Notes under the pieces: generated by a model
Database searches by the model: none
Told to the model about the DNA's origin: nothing
The model's input: the letters and a program-made list of their open reading frames with translations, nothing else
From: Ruminococcus difficilis
Lineage (GTDB): Bacteria > Bacillota_A > Clostridia > Oscillospirales > Acutalibacteraceae
Length of the DNA stretch: 64,000 nt
Reading direction: 5' to 3'
Assembly: GCF_016680995.1 (NCBI RefSeq)
Contig: NZ_JAEQMG010000163.1
Span: 124,001 to 188,000 of the forward strand
Translations under genes and position numbers: made by a program
Shown here: in pieces, positions 58,301-64,000 of the stretch
How positions within the stretch are numbered: position 1 is the first letter of the stretch
Layout of the letters: each line of letters begins with the position of its first letter

Positions 58301-58390
58301 CGTATCGATTTCCGCTGCGTGGAAGGTCACGGCGACTGCCGACAGCAACAATGCAGCAGTCAGTAAAACTGATAAGACTTTCTTTAACAT
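55331..58390 (-). CDS. Secreted M23 peptidase with ricin-type, two C-type lectin and dockerin domains
   Basis: The product has 1019 residues. After a signal peptide (about 1-26) and four degenerate IDVADDGAEIRA-like repeats comes an M23 LytM domain (about 60-205): His82 and Asp86 in GHNGID, His147, and GPHLHFQI give the zinc site. An Ig-like region (about 210-300), a ricin B-like trefoil (about 305-440, QKWHFKRNSDGSYRI and QKWYL) and two C-type lectin domains (about 450-572 and 586-700, with DYLWLGASDERSEGNWTWI and DPIWLGLSDLEQEGIWTDI) follow. A CxxC-containing segment and an unknown domain lead to a dockerin (about 950-1019) ending PYAIG. It probably cleaves peptidoglycan cross-bridges while bound to glycans. 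The M23-coding part is AT-rich compared with its surroundings. Confidence 0.92.
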   Translation of the reverse strand: MLKKVLSVLLTAALLLSAVAVTFHAAEIDTSDESAQIDVADDGAEIRAADVAAQVDVADTGVTLYWPVYGHTSLSRGYGGGHNGIDICDGSINGATVRAAIGGTVTSIWLCSNNHYGTSDPMPSCCSGNGHGLVIHGDDGRYYNYAHMQAGSIPTDKIYYGARVEAGQTIGRVGSTGNSSGPHLHFQISTSSSWWLYGIVNPQNETYNYNQSGSSIPTNIWINVSQSQIPSGGSVTFTCGANNATGFTIGIDRDGSRVITENISSGKTYTFDTPGSYSAYVTAHGSGGSADSGRVSFKVFRPINIGNDFYAKIIAAKDGLAIGADDSGNVSVQTRDGSDNQKWHFKRNSDGSYRISNVGQGKSLDLAGGTANFGENIQVYSDNDSNAQKWYLKLQTYGITFIPKCNTASAMDVAGGTFAAGTNIRDYQDNGSNAQYFTVEYTDLQPVATQTYNGHTYEVYDINTTWALAYKTCARLGGHLVTISSQQENDFVLSTWNPNSDTDYLWLGASDERSEGNWTWITDEAFSYKNWNSSQPDNANSTEHYLQMYNTGKWNDLPNDYSSHVPIFICEYDNTEPDGSSYTPSKTITYQGTTYEYYNTAVTWETAKSVCEAKGGHLIIIDNASENQKMKEMISDPIWLGLSDLEQEGIWTDIYGRQVSYANWKSEEPNNYMLCEDYGELYTDGTWNDIKNIKLGFICEYNHADCDHEITESFVEAPADGEQGYILHKCSKCGDSYKDNYMDYHDGWYTPSDGSSKLPNLIKNNDKYIKQYHNYSQKVQTNSPGDGWVNKGVDHKEYVNDGSPYESMWELSTSNTRVLQYDYYYHFCIPGSGINSEANYEQSGSFGHFDSVSSSQVSVAWTGDDNGHTVYVLHWGDGSTVYCQSGVTCDGAWGSHGQRSKAWYKMYVYQNKKEIIYYKWVKDSGWTDAPDPSADKTTARFQVESDLANLGDADGDGEIAAIDVTQIMRSCAHISTGIDKDVMMNADVDGNGLLEITDATYIQRYLARQQTPYAIGQKK

Positions 58391-58438
58391 ACAGAATCCT
58401 CCTTGTCATCTGATATAAAAATCAACATTGATTTTAAA

Positions 58439-58467
58439 TCGGGAGGAGCAAACCCCCTCCTACACAA
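58439..58467. repeat. R5-type repeat in the leader of the M23-dockerin gene
   Basis: GGGAGGAGCAAACCCCCTCC unit followed by TACACAA, as in the cysK leader (2521-2545). Confidence 0.65.
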
Positions 58468-58567
58468 TACACAAAAAGACATATAACCCGCAAGCTGCAC
58501 GCCATAAAAACACACGTTCCAAATCGTTTCAAACATTTATACAGAAGCATAAACATTTGATGTTATA

Positions 58568-58596
58568 ATTCTATCATATCCCCATTCGTTAGGCAA
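58568..58596 (-). promoter_or_regulatory. Probable promoter of the M23-dockerin gene
   Basis: On the minus strand TTGCCT and TAGAAT are separated by 17 nt. The leader of about 170 nt contains an R5 repeat. Confidence 0.6.
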
Positions 58597-58770
58597 TCCA
58601 AAATATGCGCCCTCTTTTTATGCAGTTTGCACATCCGGCTTTTGAAAAACGAATTTCCGCTATTGTTTTTTTGAGATCGGTGTGTTATAATCGGCTTGTC
58701 AATGTACAGACTATATTTGATTTGCGACGGCAACCCTCCGGCTCGGTTTCTCACAATGACGATTGACTTA
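58597..58770. other. Intergenic region before the DUF1858 gene
   Basis: No gene. It holds a TTTTTGAGATCGGTGTGTTATAAT stretch (58668-58691), a possible extended -10 region for the plus strand, and a degenerate R2-like unit (58722-58760, GCGACGGCAACC ... CACAATGAC). Confidence 0.45.
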
Positions 58771-58809
58771 GGTTGAGATTGCCACGGCACAAAAGTGCCT
58801 CGCAATGAC
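58771..58809. repeat. Dispersed repeat, family R2, compact copy
   Basis: GGTTGAGATTGCCAC-GGCACAAAAGTGCC-TCGCAATGAC: the simplest copy, with a single GGCAC/GTGCC hairpin. It ends 7 nt before the GGAGG site of the DUF1858 gene. Confidence 0.88.
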
Positions 58810-58828
58810 TATTTTTGGAGGTAATATT

Positions 58829-59023
58829 ATGATCACAAAAGACGCTATCATCGGCGATGTACTGGATAAGTATCCGTCTACCGCACCCCTGTTTTTACAG
58901 ATGGGTATGCACTGCCTTGGCTGTCCCGCGTCCCGCGGCGAGAGCATCGAGGAAGCGTGCATGGTACACGGCGCCGACGCCGATAAGCTCGTCGACGCGC
59001 TGAACAAGGCTGTCGGCGCGTAA
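58829..59023 (+). CDS. DUF1858 small protein
   Basis: The 64-residue product MITKDAIIGDVLDKYPSTAP followed by LFLQMGMHCLGCPASRGES matches DUF1858, a small helical domain with a conserved CxxC (here CLGC). The family is often found near or fused to hybrid cluster or ScdA-type Fe-S repair proteins. A role in metal or Fe-S handling is suspected but unproven. GGAGG lies 7 nt before the ATG at 58829. Its stop codon overlaps the start of trmK (TAATG), so the two are translationally coupled. Confidence 0.85.
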   Translation: MITKDAIIGDVLDKYPSTAPLFLQMGMHCLGCPASRGESIEEACMVHGADADKLVDALNKAVGA

Positions 59024-59685
59024 TGTCAATACTCAAACCTCATGGGCGGCTGTCGCTTTGCGCCGATTTTGTGCGCGAAGGCAGCCGCCTTGCGGATATC
59101 GGGACAGATCACGGCTATCTGCCGATCGCGCTGTGCCAAATCGGAAAAATCCCCTCGGCGATCGCCTGCGATATCAACCCTCTTCCCCTGCGATCGGCTG
59201 AAGAGAATATTGCAAAGTTCGGTTTAAGCAAGATGATAAAGACGCGTCTTTCGGATGGGCTCAAAGCGCTTGCGCTCGACGAGGTGGACGACATCGTGAT
59301 CGCCGGTATGGGCGGTGAGTTGATCCGCGATATCCTCGCAGCCGCGCCGTGGGTAAAAGATGAGGCAAAGCACCTTGTGCTCCAGCCGATGACACACCAC
59401 GACGACCTGATCCGATGGCTGTATGAAAACGGCTTTGACATCGAGCGGCAGGCGGCTGTCCGCGACGACGGAAAGGCTTATACCGTCCTGTCAACACGTT
59501 TCACGGGCGATAAAACCGACTGCGATCTTTACACCGCCATCGTCGGAAAGCTCGATCCGCGTGACGAAAATAGCCGCGGATTTCTCAGCCGCAGTCTGCA
59601 AAATCTGCGCAACAAAAGCAAGGGCGATCAATCGCTTTTGCCTGTCGTACAACAATTAGAGGAGGCGCTTTATGAAGCTGAGTAG
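59023..59685 (+). CDS. trmK: tRNA (adenine22-N1)-methyltransferase TrmK
   Basis: TrmK methylates N1 of A22 in tRNA. The 220-residue product has a Rossmann fold with GSRLADIGTDHGYLPIALC (SAM site), AIACDINPLPLRSAEENI, and the signature VIAGMGGELIRDIL (usually GMGG.LI..IL). LVLQPMTHHDDLIRWLYENGF is also family-typical. The start overlaps the DUF1858 stop and its end overlaps nif3 by 14 nt. The trmK-nif3 pair is conserved in Firmicutes. Confidence 0.95.
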   Translation: MSILKPHGRLSLCADFVREGSRLADIGTDHGYLPIALCQIGKIPSAIACDINPLPLRSAEENIAKFGLSKMIKTRLSDGLKALALDEVDDIVIAGMGGELIRDILAAAPWVKDEAKHLVLQPMTHHDDLIRWLYENGFDIERQAAVRDDGKAYTVLSTRFTGDKTDCDLYTAIVGKLDPRDENSRGFLSRSLQNLRNKSKGDQSLLPVVQQLEEALYEAE

Positions 59686-60415
59686 CATCATCGCGTTCGC
59701 GCAACAAATCGCGCCGTTTGAATCGGCGGCGGAATGGGATAACGTCGGACTGTTGGTCGGCTCGCCGGAGTGGGAGATCGACCGCGTTCTGCTGGCGCTG
59801 GACATCACCCCCGACGTCGTCAGGGAAGCGCACCAAAAGGGCGCGCGGCTGATCATCAGCCACCACCCCGTCATCTTCTCACCCCTACACACTCTCGATC
59901 CCGATCACGCGGAATATCTGCTCGCGAAATACGACATTGCGGCACTGTGTCTGCACACGAATCTCGACCGCGCCGAGCAGGGCGTGAACACCGCTTTGGG
60001 AGCGGCATTGGAGCTGAAAAACACCACCCTTTATCCCGAGGATTTTTTGCTGGTCGGAGAGTCGGCTGAGCCATGCTCCGCCGAGGCATACGCCGCGTTC
60101 GTCAAAGAAAAACTGCACGCGCCTTCGGTACGGTTCACCGAGGGCAAGGTCACCCGCGTGGCGGTATCCTCCGGAGGCGGCGGTGAGGGCGTGGAGCTCG
60201 CCGCAAAATACGGCTTTGACGCCTTTGTGACAGGTGAGCTGAAGCACCACCAATACCTGTACGCAAAGCAGCACGGTATCGCCGCGTTTGACGCGGGGCA
60301 TTTTCCGACCGAGGATGTGGTGATCGCACCGCTTAGGGATCTGCTTGCCGCAAAGTTCCCCGAGGTCGAGTTTGTCATCAGTGAAAAGAACAGCTGCCCG
60401 TACCGTGCGGTTTGA
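59672..60415 (+). CDS. Nif3-like dinuclear metal centre hexameric protein
   Basis: The 247-residue product begins MKLSSIIAFAQQIAPFESAA and has EWDNVGLLVGSPEWEI, LLALDITPDVVREA, LIISHHPVIFSPL, LHTNLDRAEQGVNTALG and the late DAGHFPTEDVV. These are the metal ligands of Nif3/YqfO (DUF34). It is shorter than B. subtilis YqfO because the central PII-like insertion is missing. Some members are GTP cyclohydrolase I type 2-like; the function here is unproven. It overlaps trmK. Confidence 0.95.
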   Translation: MKLSSIIAFAQQIAPFESAAEWDNVGLLVGSPEWEIDRVLLALDITPDVVREAHQKGARLIISHHPVIFSPLHTLDPDHAEYLLAKYDIAALCLHTNLDRAEQGVNTALGAALELKNTTLYPEDFLLVGESAEPCSAEAYAAFVKEKLHAPSVRFTEGKVTRVAVSSGGGGEGVELAAKYGFDAFVTGELKHHQYLYAKQHGIAAFDAGHFPTEDVVIAPLRDLLAAKFPEVEFVISEKNSCPYRAV

Positions 60416-60432
60416 CATGATATTTTGAGAGA

Positions 60433-62004
60433 ATGAAAATAGAGAGAAAACGATCGAAAAAGCTGACGGATCTATTTAACGCCGGCTTTTTTTGGACATT
60501 CATCGTGCTGTTCGCTCTGGTGGCAGTCATCGGATACTTTTTGGTATCTGTTTACGGAGAAACGGGCGAGGGCATTCCGGCGCCGTTCTTGAGCGTATTT
60601 CTACAGCATTTATCGATCCTGCTGTGCTTTGCGGCGCTGACTGCGGTATTCGTTTTGTGCGCTCATCATCTGCGCTCCGGACAGCTGAACAGCCGTTTCA
60701 AGCCGTCATTTACCGCCACGGTGATCACGGCGGTCGCCCTGATGCTGGCGGTACAGCTGACATTCGCGTACCTTCTGCGGATGAATCCGATCACCGACGT
60801 ATCGCGCATCGATACCTACGCGCAAAAGATCGTCACGGAAAACTCCTTTGACTGCATCCGCGACGGCTACAACGATTATTACATCGTCCGATATCAAAAC
60901 AACCTACCTTATCTGCTGATCGTCACGCTGTTCTACAAGATCACCTATCTGATAACGGGGAGCTTTTCACGCGCGCCGATCATTGTATTTAACGTGCTGT
61001 GTATCAACATCGCCGTGCTGCTGACCGTACTGTTATCGCGCAGGATCTTCGGCAAGCGAAAAGCGATGCTGACGCTGTTGTTCTGCCTGTTGTTCGCACC
61101 GTACTACACCTTCGCGCCCTATTTCTATACCGACTCCTTTTCGATTCCGTTCACCGTCGGCGCGGTCTACGCCTTTGTCGCGGCGATCCGGAGCAGCGGC
61201 AAAAAGAAGCTGCTTTTGCTTCTTGTGTGCGGATGCGTCTGCTGTATCGGCTTCAAGATCAAGGGCAGTCTGATCATCCTGATCCCGGCATTCATCATCT
61301 ATCTGCTGCTGCAATACGGCTTCAAGCGCTGTCTGAAAATGACCGCGGCGTTCCTGCTGAGCTTTGTGATCCTGCTCGCGTCATATGCGGGCGTCGTCAA
61401 AGCGTCGAACATCATCCCCGAGGATGTCTCACAGCGTTGGCAATACCCCTATACACACTGGCTGATGATCGGGCTGAACGACTACGGCGCGTATACGCTC
61501 GAGGACAACCAGTTCACCTACGAGTATGAGGGGATCGAAGCGAAAGAACAGGCGAACCTCGAAGAGATCCGGCGCCGCTTTGAGCAAAAGGGCTTTTTTG
61601 GCACTGTCCTCCATGTCGGTATCAAGGCGGTATGGACACACATGGACGGCACCTACTATATCGCCAACTACTTAGAGGATTATCAGGAGCGGTGCGCCTT
61701 GCACAGCCTGTTGTTGTATGAGGGCAGGTTCCATCCGGTTTTCTACGCCTACAGCTGCGGGTTCCAGCTCTTTTTGCTGTTCATTATGGCGTATTCGGCA
61801 AAGCGCGCATGGAAACAGCATGAGCACAACGTCACCACCCTCTTTCGGATTGCCGTGTTCGGGATGTTCCTGTTCTTCCTGATATGGGAAACCAACGCGC
61901 GTTATCCGTATAATTTCACACCCTTATACCTGCTGGTCGCGACCGACGGCACAATAAAACTGGCGGAGCACTTCACCGAGCGCCGCCGCACAAAAACAAA
62001 GTGA
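60433..62004 (+). CDS. Membrane glycosyltransferase, GT39/ArnT-like
   Basis: The 523-residue product has about 11-12 membrane helices. A first-loop region VSRIDTYAQKIVTENSFDCI followed by IVRYQNNLPYLLIVTLFYK resembles PMT/GT39-type transferases, in which an early acidic residue binds a polyprenyl-phosphate sugar. LLFAPYYTFAPYFYTDSFSI and the C-terminal FFLIWETNARYPYNFTPLYLL fit this superfamily. The acceptor is unknown (teichoic acid, glycolipid or protein). It lies 17 nt after nif3 with a weak GAGAG site and may be co-transcribed. A terminator follows. Confidence 0.75.
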   Translation: MKIERKRSKKLTDLFNAGFFWTFIVLFALVAVIGYFLVSVYGETGEGIPAPFLSVFLQHLSILLCFAALTAVFVLCAHHLRSGQLNSRFKPSFTATVITAVALMLAVQLTFAYLLRMNPITDVSRIDTYAQKIVTENSFDCIRDGYNDYYIVRYQNNLPYLLIVTLFYKITYLITGSFSRAPIIVFNVLCINIAVLLTVLLSRRIFGKRKAMLTLLFCLLFAPYYTFAPYFYTDSFSIPFTVGAVYAFVAAIRSSGKKKLLLLLVCGCVCCIGFKIKGSLIILIPAFIIYLLLQYGFKRCLKMTAAFLLSFVILLASYAGVVKASNIIPEDVSQRWQYPYTHWLMIGLNDYGAYTLEDNQFTYEYEGIEAKEQANLEEIRRRFEQKGFFGTVLHVGIKAVWTHMDGTYYIANYLEDYQERCALHSLLLYEGRFHPVFYAYSCGFQLFLLFIMAYSAKRAWKQHEHNVTTLFRIAVFGMFLFFLIWETNARYPYNFTPLYLLVATDGTIKLAEHFTERRRTKTK

Positions 62005-62045
62005 CGCGTGTTTCATCCCGCCGCTCTGTCACATCAACCATGTCA

Positions 62046-62083
62046 AAAAGCGTTTTCTTGATGAAAGCGCTTTTATTTTTTTG
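62046..62083 (+). terminator. Terminator after the GT39-like gene
   Basis: AAAAGCGTTTTC-TTGAT-GAAAGCGCTTTT stem followed by ATTTTTTT. Confidence 0.88.
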
Positions 62084-62175
62084 AAAAAAGCCAACTGTTT
62101 TTGTTTTCAAGATTAACAAACTGTAAATTTTGAGCGGAAAAGATAAAATAATTGCTATATATATGTAAAAAACAA

Positions 62176-62204
62176 TTGCAAAAACCACAAGCGTTTGTTA
62201 TAAT
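62176..62204 (+). promoter_or_regulatory. Promoter of trmB
   Basis: TTGCAA and TATAAT are separated by 17 nt. The leader of about 130 nt is structured. Confidence 0.82.
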
Positions 62205-62250
62205 GTTGTAGTATATATAACTATATCATGTGATAGTATGGGATTTATGG

Positions 62251-62302
62251 GGTTTTTCTGAAAGCGCGCCGCCCGCAACTTTCGGCGCGTGTCCGTAAAA
62301 CC
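62251..62302 (+). promoter_or_regulatory. Structured leader of trmB
   Basis: An outer GGTTTT/AAAACC pairing encloses a strong GCGCGCCG-N11-CGGCGCGT stem. A further CTGTC-ATCAA-GACAG hairpin lies just before the start codon. It does not match a riboswitch class I know. Confidence 0.45.
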
Positions 62303-62339
62303 GTTTTCCCATGAACTGTCATCAAGACAGGCAGGAACA

Positions 62340-62993
62340 ATGAGAATCAGAAAGAAGAAATGGGCGGAGCCGGAGCTCGCCGAATGTCGCTACTATATCA
62401 ACGAGCCCGAACAGTACCGCGGCCGCTGGAAAGAGTTCTTCGGCAATGAGAAACCGATCGAGCTGGAGATCGGCTGCGGCAAATGCACCTTTTCCGCCGA
62501 AAAAGCGATACGCGATCCCGACAAAAACTTCATTGCCCTGGATATCAAGAGCGATATGCTGGGCGTGGGCAGGCGCAACGTGGAGCGGATCTTTGCCGAA
62601 AACGACAGGTCGCCCGACAATATCGCGCTGGTGCGCTGTAACGTCGAACAGATCGACAAGGCGTTTTCCGCTGATGATCACATCGCGGTGATGTACATCA
62701 ACTTCTGCAATCCGTGGCCGCGTGAAAAGCACAAAAAGCGCCGACTGACCTATCCGAGAAAGCTCAAAATGTACCGCGATTTTCTCACCGAGGACGCGGT
62801 GATCTACTTCAAGACCGATGACGACGAGCTGTTTGAGGAAAGCATCGGTTATTTCGAGCAAGCGGGCTACACCATCCGCTTCATCACCCGCGACCTGCAT
62901 CACAGCGAGGTCAGGGACAATATCATGACCGAACACGAAAAGATGTTTTCCGACGAAGGCATCCCGATCAAATATCTGGAAGCGACGGTCTGA
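62340..62993 (+). CDS. trmB: tRNA (guanine46-N7)-methyltransferase TrmB
   Basis: TrmB makes m7G46 in tRNA. The 217-residue product from MRIRKKKWAEPELAECRYYI has PIELEIGCGKCTFSAEKAI (SAM site), NFIALDIKSDMLGVGRRNVE, and the signature YINFCNPWPREKHKKRRLTY. The last is the family's F.DPWPK..H.KRR block with Cys-Asn in place of the usual Asp. The late TEHEKMFSDEGIPIKYLEA is also typical. AGGAACA lies just before the ATG; upstream in-frame codons fall in the structured leader. Confidence 0.94.
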   Translation: MRIRKKKWAEPELAECRYYINEPEQYRGRWKEFFGNEKPIELEIGCGKCTFSAEKAIRDPDKNFIALDIKSDMLGVGRRNVERIFAENDRSPDNIALVRCNVEQIDKAFSADDHIAVMYINFCNPWPREKHKKRRLTYPRKLKMYRDFLTEDAVIYFKTDDDELFEESIGYFEQAGYTIRFITRDLHHSEVRDNIMTEHEKMFSDEGIPIKYLEATV

Positions 62994-63044
62994 TCCCTTG
63001 CACTATCTGACGCTAACCTAATCCAACAAGGAGGCAAACGAAAC

Positions 63045-64000
63045 ATGAGGCTACAGCGAATCCTTGCCGCCGTCATCGTCACGGCGCTGCTCTTATCCGG
63101 CTGTGCCTCTCTGGGTTTCGGCAAATCCGAGATCCTCACACCTCCCAAAGCCTCGGGTATCCGCGCCGAAGTACAAAAGCTGATCGAGACCGACGCCGGC
63201 GGCGCCTACTCGCTGATCTACCCCACCGACGGCGCCAACAAAAGCGGTTTGTTCCTGCATGACGTCAACAACGACGGCATCGAAGAAGCCGTTGCGCTGT
63301 ATGCCACCGCCGACAACACCCCTCGCGTTCTGATCGCGCAGCAGCATGACGACGCCTTCCGACTCTTAGGAAGCGCCGACATTTATTCCACCGACGTATC
63401 TGAGCTGAGCTTCATCGACTTTGACGGCAACGGCAGAGAGGAACTCCTGTTGGGATTCTCGATCGGCACCCGCCATGCCGTGCTGCAAACCTTCCTGATC
63501 GCCGACGGCGTGACAACGTCCAATACGGAAGAAGGCTTCGTCGATTATGTCACGGGCGATTTTGATAAAGACTCGTCGACCGACATTTTGCTGATGATGA
63601 CGCCTGAGAGCGCCTCCACTGCCAAGGCGAGGCTGCTGAGCTTTTCCGAAAAGGGCTTCAGCGAAAAATCCTCCTGCGAGATCGATCCCGCTGTCATCTC
63701 CTACACCGGACTGCGCTTCGACAAGCTCAGCGGCGATCTTTACGGTGCGGCGGCAGACGGAAAGCTCGGCGAGGGCGAGTATACGACCCAGCTCATCTAC
63801 TATGATTCCGCCGCAAAGCTCCTGGTCAATCCGCTGTACATGAACAGTAACTATAAACGAACCACCCGCACCTCCGCCGTCACCTGTATGGACATCGACG
63901 GCGACGGAGCGATCAATATCCCGCTGAGCTCTTTGATGGATCACACCAAGGACGAGGACACAAGCACCGTGTGCAACGTCGCGCGGTGGAACGACTATGA
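63045..64000 (+). CDS. Lipoprotein with FG-GAP/VCBS-like repeats, N-terminal part (cut by window end)
   Basis: The frame is open for 318 codons to the window end. The ATG at 63045 follows AAGGAGG. A lipoprotein signal (MRLQRILAAVIVTALLLSGC, cysteine 20) is followed by segments of the form DVNNDGIEEAVALY, DFDGNGREELLLGF, DFDKDSSTDILLM and DIDGDGAINIPLS. These acidic D.D.DG..(E/D)... loops are the calcium-binding-like units of FG-GAP/VCBS beta-propeller repeats. It is presumably an envelope-anchored beta-propeller of unknown function, in a transcript that may start at trmB (51 nt upstream). Confidence 0.85.
   Translation, partial: MRLQRILAAVIVTALLLSGCASLGFGKSEILTPPKASGIRAEVQKLIETDAGGAYSLIYPTDGANKSGLFLHDVNNDGIEEAVALYATADNTPRVLIAQQHDDAFRLLGSADIYSTDVSELSFIDFDGNGREELLLGFSIGTRHAVLQTFLIADGVTTSNTEEGFVDYVTGDFDKDSSTDILLMMTPESASTAKARLLSFSEKGFSEKSSCEIDPAVISYTGLRFDKLSGDLYGAAADGKLGEGEYTTQLIYYDSAAKLLVNPLYMNSNYKRTTRTSAVTCMDIDGDGAINIPLSSLMDHTKDEDTSTVCNVARWNDY

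Noticed and set aside
1..64000. tRNA, rRNA, transposase, integrase or phage genes
   Set aside because: None was seen on either strand by reading; no tRNA cloverleaf with a CCA-type end and no DDE or recombinase motif was recognised. A dedicated tRNA scan was not possible.

Overview
The window looks like a chromosomal segment of an anaerobic gut Clostridium-type Firmicute close to Ruminococcus (Oscillospiraceae). The support is indirect: strong AGGAGG-type ribosome binding sites, TTGACA-17-TATAAT promoters, Firmicute house genes (rimP-nusA-ylxR, rqcH, rlmH, a WalJ-like hydrolase, trmK-nif3, a SigH-like sigma factor), and three secreted proteins ending in type I dockerins. No rRNA, tRNA, CRISPR array, transposase or phage gene was seen. 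The GC content looks like the low-to-mid 50s by eye; it was not computed.

Layout. 0-2 kb: rimP-nusA-ylxR (minus). 2.3-6.1 kb: a sulfur/thiol block, with cysK, an ECF transporter S component, mnmA and an IscR-like Rrf2 regulator; the cysK and rrf2 promoters share an 18-nt motif. 6.1-9.0 kb: a four-gene operon with two paralogous lipoproteins around a membrane-embedded MerR regulator, headed by a MerR-type 19-bp-spacer promoter. 9.1-13.0 kb: malQ-glgP for glycogen/maltodextrin use. 13.5-16.8 kb: a leucine-rich-repeat dockerin protein and a sigma factor fused through a membrane segment to an extracellular CAP-like domain. 16.9-19.3 kb: pncC, rsmE, mtnN.

19.4-29.1 kb is an extracellular-protein island: an 11-repeat Fn3 protein with a C39-like peptidase, a Big2/YARHG lipoprotein, a second Fn3 protein with a cohesin-like N-terminus, and an IdeS-like cysteine protease with a dockerin. 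29-33 kb: pyruvate kinase, an EamA exporter, citrate synthase. 33.5-35 kb: VTC polyphosphate polymerase and DUF4956. 35.2-40.6 kb: TetR, an MMPL transporter and a YhgE-like secreted repeat protein. 40.9-45.2 kb: DtxR-type regulator, divergent trxA/trxB, an AlkD-like protein, a Na/Pi cotransporter. 45.3-50.6 kb: NUDIX, rqcH, rlmH, MBL hydrolase, murA. 51-55 kb: ferredoxin-type membrane protein, DUF3795, YifB-type ATPase, SigH-like sigma factor, zinc-ribbon protein. 55.3-58.4 kb: a 1019-residue M23 peptidase-ricin-C-type lectin-dockerin protein. 58.8-64 kb: DUF1858-trmK-nif3, a GT39-like membrane protein, trmB, and a lipoprotein cut by the window end.

The most unusual signal is intergenic. At least six families of short, structured repeats fill the spaces between genes, often running from one gene's stop codon to the next gene's Shine-Dalgarno sequence. 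Several have ends built of degenerate 7-bp tandem units in inverted orientation. One copy supplies the last 26 or so codons and stop of trxB and the apparent ribosome binding site of the next gene. Two membrane-tethered transcription regulators (MerR-TM and sigma-TM-CAP) within 10 kb are the best candidates for undescribed signalling proteins.
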